IMG/VR virus record: IMGVR_UViG_3300020190_000415
Location: 1 to 21,604 of that record
Source: a virus
DNA: 21,604 bases
Strand: one strand, 5' to 3'
The stretch's first letter is position 1. Every line of letters starts with the position of its first letter. Positions 4,853 to 12,604 of the stretch are shown piece after piece. A program made the position numbers and the translations under genes. The notes under the pieces were generated by a model. It ran no database searches, was not told where the DNA came from, and saw only the letters and a program-made list of their open reading frames with translations.

Positions 4853-5181
4853 TGCTCATACTCACTTTCATCAAGATCTAACATAAACATAATACAACAT
4901 AATGCATGTGCTAAGTGATTAATACCAGTCTCTGGATCACTTATCTCGCCTTCTTTGTATGCCCATAGATGACGCTGTGCTGCATCAAAGTATCTACGAG
5001 GACCGTCTGGAACTCTACGCCAATTATCAGGCTCATATTTTTCTGCACCAAATGTCAATACTCTAACCGTCTCACGTAAAGCAAGTGGAGGCAATAAACC
5101 ATATTGTAGTTTACCTCCATCAAATTTACGACCACCTTTGTGATCTTTGCTTTGTGAAATCTTTAGCTCGTCTTTTCTCAT
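4849..5181 (-). CDS. dATP/dGTP diphosphohydrolase-family protein (DUF5664 type)
   Basis: The 110-aa protein carries the family pattern I know from phage DUF5664/'dATP/dGTP diphosphohydrolase N-terminal' proteins. This is a GGRKFDGGKLQYGLLPPLAL segment (16-35), then VLTFGAEKYEPDNWR, then RYFDAAQRHLWAY, EISDPETG and INHLAHALCCIMFML with a closing acidic LDLDESEYE. The His and acidic residues in the last two helices resemble the metal site of the MazG-like helical fold. A characterised relative acts in the purine dNTP pool of a 2-aminoadenine phage. Nothing in this window shows the other genes of that pathway, so a general dNTP-pool role is as likely. It starts just after a strong hairpin and is coupled by ATGA to the next gene. 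Family call good, substrate unproven. Confidence 0.75.
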   Translation of the reverse strand: MRKDELKISQSKDHKGGRKFDGGKLQYGLLPPLALRETVRVLTFGAEKYEPDNWRRVPDGPRRYFDAAQRHLWAYKEGEISDPETGINHLAHALCCIMFMLDLDESEYEQ

Positions 5182-5224
5182 ACTGTCTCCTCTGTTTAAG
5201 ACTCTCGTTTGAGAATACTAAAGA

Positions 5225-5245
5225 GAGGAGGCATTGCGCCTCCTC
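5225..5245 (-). terminator. GC-rich hairpin between two genes
   Basis: A perfect 8-bp stem, GAGGAGGC and GCCTCCTC, with a 5-nt loop lies 27 nt past the winged-helix gene. On the minus strand it is followed by TCTTTAGTATTCT, a poor T-run. It may be a partial terminator or an mRNA-end stabiliser, and could set the level of the gp45 operon downstream. Confidence 0.55.
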
Positions 5246-5271
5246 GAATTGACTTACTAGAGATACCAATC

Positions 5272-5523
5272 TTAGAATGCTGAACCACCTAAGATTTGAT
5301 AAGCTGCAGCCACCATCTCACGGCTTGGTTTACCAAGTCTGTAACGTGTGGTTGTTTCGCCATTCCATAATTTTGAATTGTTAGCATAAACTGCATAACC
5401 CTTCATACGTAATTGACGAACTGCTTCATGCGGATTAGCAAGACCGAAACGAGCTGTGATTTGCTTAGCTGTTACAGTTTTACCTGCTTGAAGGTAAGTG
5501 ATTAATGATTTTGTTGCTGACAT
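5272..5523 (-). CDS. Small winged-helix/HTH protein, 83 aa
   Basis: The protein opens MSATKSLITYLQAGKTVTAK. A helix-turn-helix follows at about residues 15-42, with Thr-Ala-Lys-Gln-Ile-Thr-Ala-Arg-Phe-Gly starting the first helix and EAVRQLRMKGYAVY as the recognition helix and wing. This fits a small DNA-binding winged helix. The frame is open to an ATG at 5646, but I chose ATG 5523. It has AAGGAG 8 nt upstream and a promoter -10 at 5599-5604, which would start transcription inside the longer version. Its own promoter and a hairpin after it make a nearly single-gene unit, so it may be strongly expressed. The target is unknown: a phage regulator or a host-transcription modifier are both possible. 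Confidence 0.75.
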   Translation of the reverse strand: MSATKSLITYLQAGKTVTAKQITARFGLANPHEAVRQLRMKGYAVYANNSKLWNGETTTRYRLGKPSREMVAAAYQILGGSAF

Positions 5524-5598
5524 ACTATTACTCCTTGAAATCGCGACTTTATGGGAATTTTTGATAAGATTGTCGCTTATCTCACCAAATACTAAGCT

Positions 5599-5627
5599 AT
5601 TATACCCTGTTTTTGAATTAAAGTTAA
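5599..5627 (-). promoter_or_regulatory. Promoter of the winged-helix gene
   Basis: On the minus strand TATAAT (5604-5599) is preceded by GGG and, 17 bp upstream, TTAACT (5627-5622). The -10 and the GGG match the other promoters, while the -35 deviates from TGTACA toward TTGACA. It supports the start at 5523. Confidence 0.6.
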
Positions 5628-5652
5628 ATAATTTTTTTAAGTTCATAATATA

Positions 5653-5997
5653 TTACGGCTTTAGACCGTACTCCTTGATCACGTTATTTAATAATGGTGA
5701 GAACCTTGTTAGGTCAATCACCGCTTCTACTTTTCCACTGTGATAGTCCTGCAATTCCGAGTCAGTGGGCCTCGGAAATTTGTAAACACCTTTTGCTACT
5801 TTGTTTTCTGATACGATTAACCAATTAGGATAACCTAACTTAGGACATCCTGAGTCACGTTTACTAAGCATGATCTTATGGTAATCTTGCATCTCAATTA
5901 ATTCAATCTCGTCTGCATCATGATCGAAGCGATTCATCACCTCGATCACGTACATTTTCTGTGTTGGCTTCAGTTCCTTAAATTGCATTGGATCCAT
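5653..5997 (-). CDS. Hypothetical protein, 114 aa
   Basis: It starts inside the last codons of the MoxR-like gene (20-bp overlap; a second ATG at 5988 is equally placed) without a good ribosome site, so its translation probably depends on the upstream gene. The sequence looks like a compact alpha/beta protein: KMYVIEVMNRFDHDADEIEL, a single CPKLGYPNW segment, and a Leu/Asp-rich end (VIDLTRFSPLLNN). There is no membrane helix or known active site. I do not recognise the family. Linkage to the MoxR-VWA pair suggests a shared role. Confidence 0.7.
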   Translation of the reverse strand: MDPMQFKELKPTQKMYVIEVMNRFDHDADEIELIEMQDYHKIMLSKRDSGCPKLGYPNWLIVSENKVAKGVYKFPRPTDSELQDYHSGKVEAVIDLTRFSPLLNNVIKEYGLKP

Positions 5998-7213
5998 TCG
6001 GTATAGTTGGTGTTACCGTTTGACCAGCTGTCGCAGCATTATAAGCATCGCTGATAGTGTAGGCTGCAGCATCACTTATAACTGGTTCATCACCTAAGTT
6101 AACTACTTCTGGTGGAGGGTTCGAGATCTTATCGAACACATCCATGAATGCAGCTTTGGTTTGTGGATCAAAACGGTTACAACATAACTGGATAGCTTTG
6201 TCCTTCTTTTTGAAGATGCTGAACGCACGTACGATGTGAGTCATACGACGTGTTGTAATGGTCTCGTCTACACCTCCGTCTTCGAACGTACGACGGATTG
6301 CATCAGCCCATTTAATAAGGGTGTCTGCAAAGTCTTGGTCCTCACAGTTATAGTGCTTCATGAGGTTCTTAACGATCTTCATTTCGGTCGCTGCGTTAGG
6401 ATACTCTTGTTCGAATGTCACTGCGAAACGCTCTAAGAATGCTTCGTTAAGTACGTTTGTACCGATGTATCGACCATCGTCTGAACCTTTACCCTTTGTG
6501 TTAGCTGTAGCAATGATATTGAAACCACCAGCTGGAACGATTACCTCGTTCTTAAGCTTGAAGTAATAAGGCTTGCCTTCGAGTATAGGTTGTAAACACA
6601 ATAGTGTGTTAGCTGAACCAGCATCGATCTCGTCAAGTAGTAGTGTGTAACCATTACGCATAGCTACGAGCACTGGACCCTCGACGATTTGTACGTTACC
6701 ATCAACGAGTGTCTTAGCACCGATGAGTTGCTCTTCGTCAGACATCATGTTAAGATTAACACGGATGAGTGGCTTTTTGAACTTAGCACAGATCTGCTCG
6801 ATCATGGTTGACTTACCGTTACCAGTAGGACCAGCGATGTAGGCTGGATAGAATAGACCAGCTTTGATGATGGTCTCAAGATCCGTATAGTTGCCGAAAG
6901 GTACATAGTTAGGATCTTTGGCTGGGATCAATGTCTCAGGCTTTTCGAAGTTTACGATAGCTTCGCTTTTGATTTGTACTGGAGTATTTACCACTTTAAG
7001 CACAGGTTTTGGAATGTGTGTAGGCACCTTCACGTTATAAACACCACGTGATACTTGACCAGCGATCATGAACCAAGGCATGGTATCATAACCTAATGAA
7101 TTTACCACTGCCATCAGATCCGTCTTACTGATCTCAGGCTTTTTAGCCAGGGCTGGATAAGTCTCGAATAGCTTTGCTTGGAGTTCAAGCTTTTGTTCAC
7201 TTTTATATCTCAT
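5978..7213 (-). CDS. MoxR-type AAA+ ATPase, phage 'CobS' class
   Basis: This 411-aa protein has an N-terminal domain of about 110 residues that includes a SLGYDTMPWFMIAGQ stretch. An AAA+ core follows with Walker A GPTGNGKST (about 127-135), Walker B TLLLDEID (about 188-195), sensor 1 IIATANT (about 235) and an ERF arginine-finger region. Such ATPases are commonly annotated cobS in T4-like cyanophages. CobS with CobT forms the cobalt-inserting chelatase ATPase in vitamin B12 synthesis, but MoxR-VWA pairs more generally remodel or activate target proteins. The upstream gene is its VWA partner. It has its own TGTACA-17-TATAAT promoter. A true B12 role is not shown by sequence. Confidence 0.88.
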   Translation of the reverse strand: MRYKSEQKLELQAKLFETYPALAKKPEISKTDLMAVVNSLGYDTMPWFMIAGQVSRGVYNVKVPTHIPKPVLKVVNTPVQIKSEAIVNFEKPETLIPAKDPNYVPFGNYTDLETIIKAGLFYPAYIAGPTGNGKSTMIEQICAKFKKPLIRVNLNMMSDEEQLIGAKTLVDGNVQIVEGPVLVAMRNGYTLLLDEIDAGSANTLLCLQPILEGKPYYFKLKNEVIVPAGGFNIIATANTKGKGSDDGRYIGTNVLNEAFLERFAVTFEQEYPNAATEMKIVKNLMKHYNCEDQDFADTLIKWADAIRRTFEDGGVDETITTRRMTHIVRAFSIFKKKDKAIQLCCNRFDPQTKAAFMDVFDKISNPPPEVVNLGDEPVISDAAAYTISDAYNAATAGQTVTPTIPNGSNAI

Positions 7214-7245
7214 AATATAGTTCTCTCCTTATTTAATATAAAACC

Positions 7246-7274
7246 ATTATACCCTAAATATGATTTAATGTACA
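7246..7274 (-). promoter_or_regulatory. Promoter of the MoxR-type gene
   Basis: TGTACA (7274-7269), 17 bp beginning TTAAAT and ending GGG, and TATAAT (7251-7246), all on the minus strand. It lies within the 35-bp repeat shared with the promoter before the VWA gene. Confidence 0.8.
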
Positions 7275-7297
7275 TAGGCCCTAAGTTATTGATTTTA
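7263..7297 (-). repeat. 35-bp direct repeat, copy 1
   Basis: The 35 bp at 7263-7297 are identical, in the same orientation, to 9447-9481. The shared block contains the TGTACA -35 box, a GGGCCTA element and ATCAATAACTTA. The two copies bracket the whole VWA gene. Confidence 0.9.
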
Positions 7298-7310
7298 ATG
7301 GATATATTCA

Positions 7311-9407
7311 TTAAGCTACCAAGCCTATGAATTGATTAAGTAATATACGACTGGTCTTCTTATTTGAGAGTACTTTGGTAAGCTCCCGGGCGATCCTGGC
7401 AGCACTCTCCTTGGTACCTATATTAAGCTCTTTATCCTCTTCAATCTTAGTCTTGGATTCAGCCACTATGAAGAGCTCGTCACGACCTGTATCCTTAAGG
7501 GTCGTAAAGCCGTTACGTCTCATGTCTCGCTTCATGGTCTCAATAGCTGAATAATAACTAGCTTGTGAAGTATAACCATAATGTGTAGACATAGCCATCA
7601 CTAATGATCTATATGAAGGACGAGTGATGTAAAATCCTACAGTAGTGATAGCGTATCTATCTTTGATCATCTGTAGTAGTGACTTAGTTTGCTCTGCGCT
7701 GTCATTCATAGGATAATGTTTATGAGTCACTGTATCAGATATGAATGGTTTAGTAGTCACATAATCTTTGTTATCAACGAATGTCCTGCGTGAACTGACT
7801 ATGTCATAGCCTGTTCTTATACGTTCACCTTCGCCATCAGTCAGCGTGATGAGTGTCGTTTTTTCTATGCCGTTCTTATTCTTAAATTCAGGGATGTAGT
7901 TGTATAACCATGCTAACGCTGAGTTGAGTGGTGTACCAGATGTCTTGAAGTTACCAATATTGTTAAAGTATCTTGATAATGTGATAGTTATCATCTTGTT
8001 GAATTCTGATTGAGACATCTTAGATGAGAATAACTCCATCATCACAAGACCATACGTATCTACTTCTTTATCGCTGTATAGTTGTTTACGACTGCCATCA
8101 TCGTTTCTATAGCGACGATCATCCCATCCATTAGTGAATGCAAATACTTGGAATGGGATCTGAGCACCGCGACAAAACATTGCTAATGAGATGACTTGTT
8201 CTAATGTAGGACGTAATACACCGTCCATAGAAGCTGACCAATCCAATAAGAATATCATACCATGGTTCTTACCGTTAGGGATAGTCATGACTTGTTTGAA
8301 GATGTCATCGTTGAGTTTATATGCATAAAGCTTTTTACCGTCTAATGAACCTGTCTTAGCGATCTTAGCACGCTTATAGTTTTGTGCTGACTTACGCATC
8401 TCAAATTCTTTTATAAGATAGTTAACGATATTTTTTGAACCAGCTTTGAACTTCTCAGCGCGTTCGATATCGTCTTGAGTAATAAGCTTATGGTTATTAA
8501 GCTCATCTTGATACTCAGAATGTTGCTTGAACACTTCGTTATAAGTTACCAAAGGATTTATTTTAAATTTAGGGATTGTAATGTACTCATACCTAACTGA
8601 TGTATCAGCAAGCTCATCGATCTTATTCTTAAGTGACTTTTCTGTTTGCGATTCAAGCATATCTTCGAGGCTGTCTTCAAGATCTTTTAATGGATCTTGC
8701 TTAGTTGATGGTGATGGTTGACTTTGCTCTTCAGTCTCTTCTAAGTCTTCAGTCTCATCAGCTTCGAACTGTTGTGTGTTATCTTGCTCTTCGTTCTCTT
8801 CGTCATCAAACTCGTCGTGTTGATCTGATTGAGATTTCATCTCTTCGATCTTGTCTTCCATAGCTTGCTTAGAATAGTCATAAATCTCTTTAGCTAGATT
8901 GATGACATCATCACATGTTTCAGTCTCTTCAGCACGTCTTACGTAAGCTTTCTCTACTTCGTCAAACGTTACTCCGCATGAGTAACCAGCTTTGAAATAT
9001 AGGTTGATCTTATCGATCAACAACATGTCTTTGAAACCATTAGCTACACCAAAGAAGTCGCGATCGTTAAGTTCTTTGTAACCTAAGTTGAATGACTTAC
9101 GAAGACCAGGATATCTGCGCTTCATAAGTTTTTCAATACGAACGTCCTCAAGCACATTCATGTAACCTGAGAAGTGTGGTGTGTTTTTATAAGGGTTGTT
9201 TGTTACGTATGCTTCCTCAGTAGTATATAAAGCATGACCAACTTCGTGACCTACTAACATGTCGAGTAAGTCTTGTGTCATGTCCTTCCACTGAGGAAGT
9301 CTTAGTGTACGGTTTACGATGTCAAACGAAGCAGTACTAACTGGAGCTTGTACCACAGTTAGGTTTTCATTTGCTAATAATTTTGCTACTAAGTCAATTT
9401 TTGTCAT
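7311..9407 (-). CDS. Zincin-like plus VWA-domain protein, phage 'CobT' class
   Basis: This 698-aa protein has three parts. The N-terminal region carries HEVGHALYT (His54, Glu55, His58), a zinc-metalloprotease HExxH motif. Residues about 190-245 are an acidic low-complexity linker rich in Asp, Glu and Gln. The C-terminal half is a von Willebrand A domain with the metal-ion site DWSAS (about 388-392) after LLD, a later threonine in TSGTPLN, and TLTDGEG. CobT of B12 chelatases has the acidic linker and VWA layout, while the HExxH part is not needed for that job. With the MoxR-type ATPase just downstream it forms a MoxR-VWA pair. Catalysis by the HExxH site is unproven. Promoter and ribosome site (GGAG) are clear. 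Confidence 0.87.
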   Translation of the reverse strand: MTKIDLVAKLLANENLTVVQAPVSTASFDIVNRTLRLPQWKDMTQDLLDMLVGHEVGHALYTTEEAYVTNNPYKNTPHFSGYMNVLEDVRIEKLMKRRYPGLRKSFNLGYKELNDRDFFGVANGFKDMLLIDKINLYFKAGYSCGVTFDEVEKAYVRRAEETETCDDVINLAKEIYDYSKQAMEDKIEEMKSQSDQHDEFDDEENEEQDNTQQFEADETEDLEETEEQSQPSPSTKQDPLKDLEDSLEDMLESQTEKSLKNKIDELADTSVRYEYITIPKFKINPLVTYNEVFKQHSEYQDELNNHKLITQDDIERAEKFKAGSKNIVNYLIKEFEMRKSAQNYKRAKIAKTGSLDGKKLYAYKLNDDIFKQVMTIPNGKNHGMIFLLDWSASMDGVLRPTLEQVISLAMFCRGAQIPFQVFAFTNGWDDRRYRNDDGSRKQLYSDKEVDTYGLVMMELFSSKMSQSEFNKMITITLSRYFNNIGNFKTSGTPLNSALAWLYNYIPEFKNKNGIEKTTLITLTDGEGERIRTGYDIVSSRRTFVDNKDYVTTKPFISDTVTHKHYPMNDSAEQTKSLLQMIKDRYAITTVGFYITRPSYRSLVMAMSTHYGYTSQASYYSAIETMKRDMRRNGFTTLKDTGRDELFIVAESKTKIEEDKELNIGTKESAARIARELTKVLSNKKTSRILLNQFIGLVA

Positions 9408-9429
9408 AATCTCTCCGATTTATATAACC

Positions 9430-9458
9430 ATTATATCAAAAAGGCTATTTAATGTACA
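9430..9458 (-). promoter_or_regulatory. Promoter of the VWA gene
   Basis: TGTACA (9458-9453), 17 bp beginning TTAAAT, and TATAAT (9435-9430) on the minus strand, about 23 nt before the VWA start codon. It shares its -35 half with the 35-bp repeat. Confidence 0.8.
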
Positions 9459-9481
9459 TAGGCCCTAAGTTATTGATTTTA
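9447..9481 (-). repeat. 35-bp direct repeat, copy 2
   Basis: Identical to 7263-7297 over 35 bp. A further partial copy of its ATCAATAACTTA part overlaps the end of the 60-aa gene (about 9493-9504), and an inverted copy lies just after gp46 (about 9822-9833). Confidence 0.9.
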
Positions 9482-9498
9482 TTAAATAATTATGTAAG

Positions 9499-9681
9499 TT
9501 ATTGATCTAGAAGATATTCTTGGTAGTTAGTTAAAGGATAGCCAAAGTTGTATTTTGCTTGGATCCAAGATGATGCTAGAGTAGATTCTTTGAGCTCACA
9601 GTCATTGGCAAGTTTGGTGTCAATGATAAGTCGATTTTGTGATGGTGAAAATTGTAAGTAATAAGTGATTTGTGTTGTCAT
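9499..9681 (-). CDS. Hypothetical protein, 60 aa
   Basis: A 60-codon frame with AGGAG 6 nt before its ATG and a dedicated TGTACA-17-TATAAT promoter upstream, both good signs of expression. The protein begins MTTQITYYLQFSPSQNRLII and has an alternating pattern fitting beta strands, with several Tyr and one Cys. There is no membrane segment and no recognised domain. It sits alone between gp46 and the VWA gene, flanked by copies of the ATCAATAACTTA element in opposite orientations. Confidence 0.65.
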   Translation of the reverse strand: MTTQITYYLQFSPSQNRLIIDTKLANDCELKESTLASSWIQAKYNFGYPLTNYQEYLLDQ

Positions 9682-9704
9682 ATATCTCTCCTAGTTGAAA
9701 TAAC

Positions 9705-9733
9705 ATTATACCCTAATATCGGATTAATGTACA
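9705..9733 (-). promoter_or_regulatory. Promoter of the 60-aa gene
   Basis: TGTACA (9733-9728), 17 bp beginning TTAATC and ending GGG, and TATAAT (9710-9705) on the minus strand. The -10 region is one arm of a perfect 11-bp inverted repeat (9707-9717 with 9750-9760). Confidence 0.8.
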
Positions 9734-9760
9734 TGGGCCCCTGGCCCCAATTAGGGTATA
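9707..9760. repeat. 11-bp inverted repeat around a GC-rich core
   Basis: TATACCCTAAT at 9707-9717 and its exact complement ATTAGGGTATA at 9750-9760 enclose 32 bp that include the TGTACA -35 box and a GGGCCCCTGGCCCC stretch able to form a second small hairpin. In an AT-rich genome this GC-rich core stands out. It could be an operator or a cruciform. Confidence 0.7.
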
Positions 9761-9830
9761 TTTGCCTATCTAGGAAAAAAGATCGCTGTCCTGGGCGCTG
9801 CTGGGTGACTATGCTATATAAATCAATAAC

Positions 9831-11549
9831 TTAAGAATTTGTTACTACGGTGGAGAAGTCGTTTGTCTTTTCAAAGCGGATGTTGTTCTTAAACTTATCA
9901 AGGAGCACATCGCCTTTATGGGATATGACGAACACATTGGTGTTTTCTCCAAGTGTATCCATCACTGATAGGAAATAGTCAGTACCCGCCACATCAAGAC
10001 TAGAGTCGAATATCTCGTCTAGTAATAATAGGTTGGTGTTGACTGAGTTTTTCATCTTAGCTATCTGGCGCCAAGTAAATAGGATTGCCAAGTCGATACG
10101 CATCTTTTCTCCTTCTGAGAACGAGGCATACGTGAACTCATCTCTAAATCTAGATTTAATTGTTTCATTAAAAGATTCGTCGAGCTCGAACTTAACAAAG
10201 AAGTCCATTGCTGAGAGGTACATGTTAATCAACTTGTTCATAGCTGGTAAGTATTCACGAATGATCGTGGTCTTGATACCAGTGTCCTTAAGTAATACGC
10301 TTGCTATCTCTTGCAATTGTTTTTCTTTAACAAGAGTCATCTTTACTTCATTCTTTTGTAGAGCTTCATTAGCTAGTGTTTTGATCTTATCTTTCTCTAC
10401 ATCGATATCGCCTTGTACAGATAACTCAGTGATCTCTTTTTCAAGCTGATTGTTTGCTTTCATAAGCATGTTCATCGCGTTGATCTCTGTTGAGATTAAG
10501 ATGTTCTTATCTTGTATTTGATTAAGTATGCCTTGCTTCTCTTGTAAGTCAATGCTCAACTTAGCATAAGCAGAATTAAGTGTATCCATATTATTAGTGA
10601 TCTGCTGTTTACTTTCAGTTATCTTACCGATGATCTTATCTTTATGTTCGTGTTGGATGCCTTGCTCACACGATGGACACGTCTCATTACTGGTAAAGAA
10701 CTCGATGTGTTCATCAACTTGTGCAAGCTTCTGTGATAACTTATTCATGTTTGATTTACATGTGTCGATATTTTTATCTACATCAAGCTTATCTATTAAC
10801 TTAGTGTTCAACTCTTCAATGTCTTTATTGAGTAGATTTACAAGATGTGTCTTATCATTTATCTCTAAGATGTTAGTACCGATTTTATCTCTTAAGACTT
10901 TAACGTTTTGATCTTTAGAGTGTTGTAGAGAATCGATCAAACTCTTTTGAGCTTTAGCTTGTTCAGTGATGATACGTATCTCTGTCTCAACAGAAGTTAG
11001 TTCCTCTTTGTTTTCTACCATCTTTTCTTTAAGTATAATATTCATAGTAGAGAATACTTTGATGTCAAGGATATCTTCAATGACTTCACGACGTTGCCAC
11101 ACAGGTAACTGCATGAACGGTACAAAGGAAGCAGACCCTAATATCACGACTTGGGTAAACGTTTTATAATTAAGTTTTAGGATCTGCTGTTCGAGCACTT
11201 TTTGATAATCTTTTACAGCCGCGTCTTGATTGATGATGGTGCCGTTTTGATATATCTCAAAGATATTTGGTTTGATCCCTCGCACCACACGGTACTTAGT
11301 GGGACCAATATCAAACTCAATCTCAACCACACAGTTCTTTTGGTTGATAGAGTTTACTAGTTGATTCTTGTTGACGTCTCTAAATGGTTTATTGAACAGT
11401 GAGAAGGTAAGTGCATCAAGGATAGTAGACTTACCTTCACCGTTTTTCCCAACGATTAAGGTTGTTGAGTGACCATTTAGTTCGACTTTATTTGGGACAT
11501 TACCAGTTGATAAAAAGTTTTTCCAACTGACAGACTTGAATATAATCAA
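9831..11549 (-). CDS. 46: Recombination endonuclease subunit gp46 (Rad50-like)
   Basis: gp46 with gp47 forms the T4 Mre11-Rad50-type complex that resects DNA ends for recombination-dependent replication and degrades host DNA. The 572-aa protein (T4: 560 aa) has an N-terminal Walker A GKNGEGKST (34-42) and a long coiled coil with a central zinc hook CPSC (about 289-292). The ABC signature FSEGEKMR follows at about 476-483, then Walker B LLLLDEIFD at about 507-515. All ATPase residues are intact. It starts by overlapping gp47 by 4 bp. No clear terminator follows; the roughly 150-bp gap after it holds a GC-rich stretch with TTTTTT and the promoter of the 60-aa gene. Confidence 0.96.
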   Translation of the reverse strand: MIIFKSVSWKNFLSTGNVPNKVELNGHSTTLIVGKNGEGKSTILDALTFSLFNKPFRDVNKNQLVNSINQKNCVVEIEFDIGPTKYRVVRGIKPNIFEIYQNGTIINQDAAVKDYQKVLEQQILKLNYKTFTQVVILGSASFVPFMQLPVWQRREVIEDILDIKVFSTMNIILKEKMVENKEELTSVETEIRIITEQAKAQKSLIDSLQHSKDQNVKVLRDKIGTNILEINDKTHLVNLLNKDIEELNTKLIDKLDVDKNIDTCKSNMNKLSQKLAQVDEHIEFFTSNETCPSCEQGIQHEHKDKIIGKITESKQQITNNMDTLNSAYAKLSIDLQEKQGILNQIQDKNILISTEINAMNMLMKANNQLEKEITELSVQGDIDVEKDKIKTLANEALQKNEVKMTLVKEKQLQEIASVLLKDTGIKTTIIREYLPAMNKLINMYLSAMDFFVKFELDESFNETIKSRFRDEFTYASFSEGEKMRIDLAILFTWRQIAKMKNSVNTNLLLLDEIFDSSLDVAGTDYFLSVMDTLGENTNVFVISHKGDVLLDKFKNNIRFEKTNDFSTVVTNS

Positions 11550-12604
11550 ACAACCTCCTGGTTAATTGCTTCAATATATAGGGATTTTACGAAAGATTTA
11601 ATAGCTTCTTTATCTCCTTCCGTTTGGATGGAATCAATGTAATTACCAAGAATGCTAACAGTATCTTCCAAATTAATCTCAGAATCAATGGTACCTTCGT
11701 TGAACTCTGATAAGTCTTCGATGATCTTAACTTCATATGGTTGTTGTTCGTATAGTGTGTTAACAAACCTATCAAATTTATATAGATCGGTTTTATTTAT
11801 AACAACTAACTTAATATACTTATCCTTTATTTCAATTGTTGTAAGATCGATTGGTTCTACATCTTTATCATTATACTCGATCTTTTCATGTATAGTGAAT
11901 GGGTTTTGGATAAACTCTAGTTGTCTTGTCTCTGTATCAAACACTGAGAATCCTTTTAGATCTCCAGCATCTTGCCATGTCATCTCGTACGGTGTACCAA
12001 TGTACTCTATGTTTTCTGCTTTTGATCTTGTATGATAGTGACCAGATAATACTCGTTCATACTTTGCAAACATCTCATGAGATAGTCCCTCTTCTGCATA
12101 CATGCCGCGATGCATAGGAAATCCAGCTAATTCAAAATGACCAAGACATAGTTCAGATTTACTATTATCGATGAACTTGAATACTTTATCCTCGTTCTCT
12201 TTACATATCCATGGTATAAGATCAATGCTTGCATTATCTTCATGTATACGAGTAGGTTCATCTATGACAAGTATGTTATCGTATTCACCTAAGATCAATG
12301 ATTGTGCATTAACAGCTAGCGACTCTTTCCAAAATATATCATGGTTGCCAAGGAGTGTTATGAGTTGGATACCTCTGGCCTCTAGTTCATTAAAGAAGTA
12401 TCGTTTGCATTCTGCTAGGGTATTGAAGTTAATGAACTTGCGACGATCGAATAGATCTCCTAGTTGATATATAGCCTTGATATTATGCTGTTGCATGTAA
12501 GGAAATAAGCATTGACTATAAAACTTCTCATAGTAAGAATGAAACTTGAGAGAATCTCCTCTTACTCCAAAGTGGGTGTCGCCCAAGATGATTAGTTTAC
12601 TCAC
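11546..12604 (-). CDS. 47: Recombination endonuclease subunit gp47 (Mre11-like)
   Basis: The nuclease partner of gp46. Metallophosphoesterase motifs appear in order from the N-terminus: LGDTHFG (residues about 7-13), QLGDLFDRR (about 47-55), LLGNHDIF (about 85-92), GHFELAG (about 155) and SGHYHTRS (about 187-194). Together they form the two-metal site. The frame is open to a TTG at 12619, but I chose GTG 12604 (352 aa). GAGG lies 9 nt before it, the protein then begins MSKLIILGD like other gp47 proteins, and GTGAGTAA overlaps the gp55 stop neatly. T4 gp47 is 339 aa. Gene order 55-47-46 matches cyanophage-type T4-like phages. Confidence 0.95.
   Translation of the reverse strand: MSKLIILGDTHFGVRGDSLKFHSYYEKFYSQCLFPYMQQHNIKAIYQLGDLFDRRKFINFNTLAECKRYFFNELEARGIQLITLLGNHDIFWKESLAVNAQSLILGEYDNILVIDEPTRIHEDNASIDLIPWICKENEDKVFKFIDNSKSELCLGHFELAGFPMHRGMYAEEGLSHEMFAKYERVLSGHYHTRSKAENIEYIGTPYEMTWQDAGDLKGFSVFDTETRQLEFIQNPFTIHEKIEYNDKDVEPIDLTTIEIKDKYIKLVVINKTDLYKFDRFVNTLYEQQPYEVKIIEDLSEFNEGTIDSEINLEDTVSILGNYIDSIQTEGDKEAIKSFVKSLYIEAINQEVV

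Noticed and set aside
5524-5646. N-terminal 41-residue extension of the winged-helix gene
   Set aside because: Its promoter -10 lies inside the extension and the AAGGAG site is at the internal ATG 5523, so the long start is unlikely.
7214-7271. Short frame starting at the ATG of TGTACAT before the MoxR gene and ending at ATGA of its start
   Set aside because: It overlaps the promoter itself, so it would not be transcribed from it, and has no ribosome site. The same ATG at other promoter copies hits stops within a few codons.
11926-12467. Plus-strand open frames, here and also at 829-1038, 1770-2063, 3647-3958, 10033-10449, 13456-13944 and 20174-20774
   Set aside because: They lie antisense to confident minus-strand genes, have low-complexity Ser/Leu/Ile-rich translations typical of antisense frames, and lack ribosome sites and promoters.
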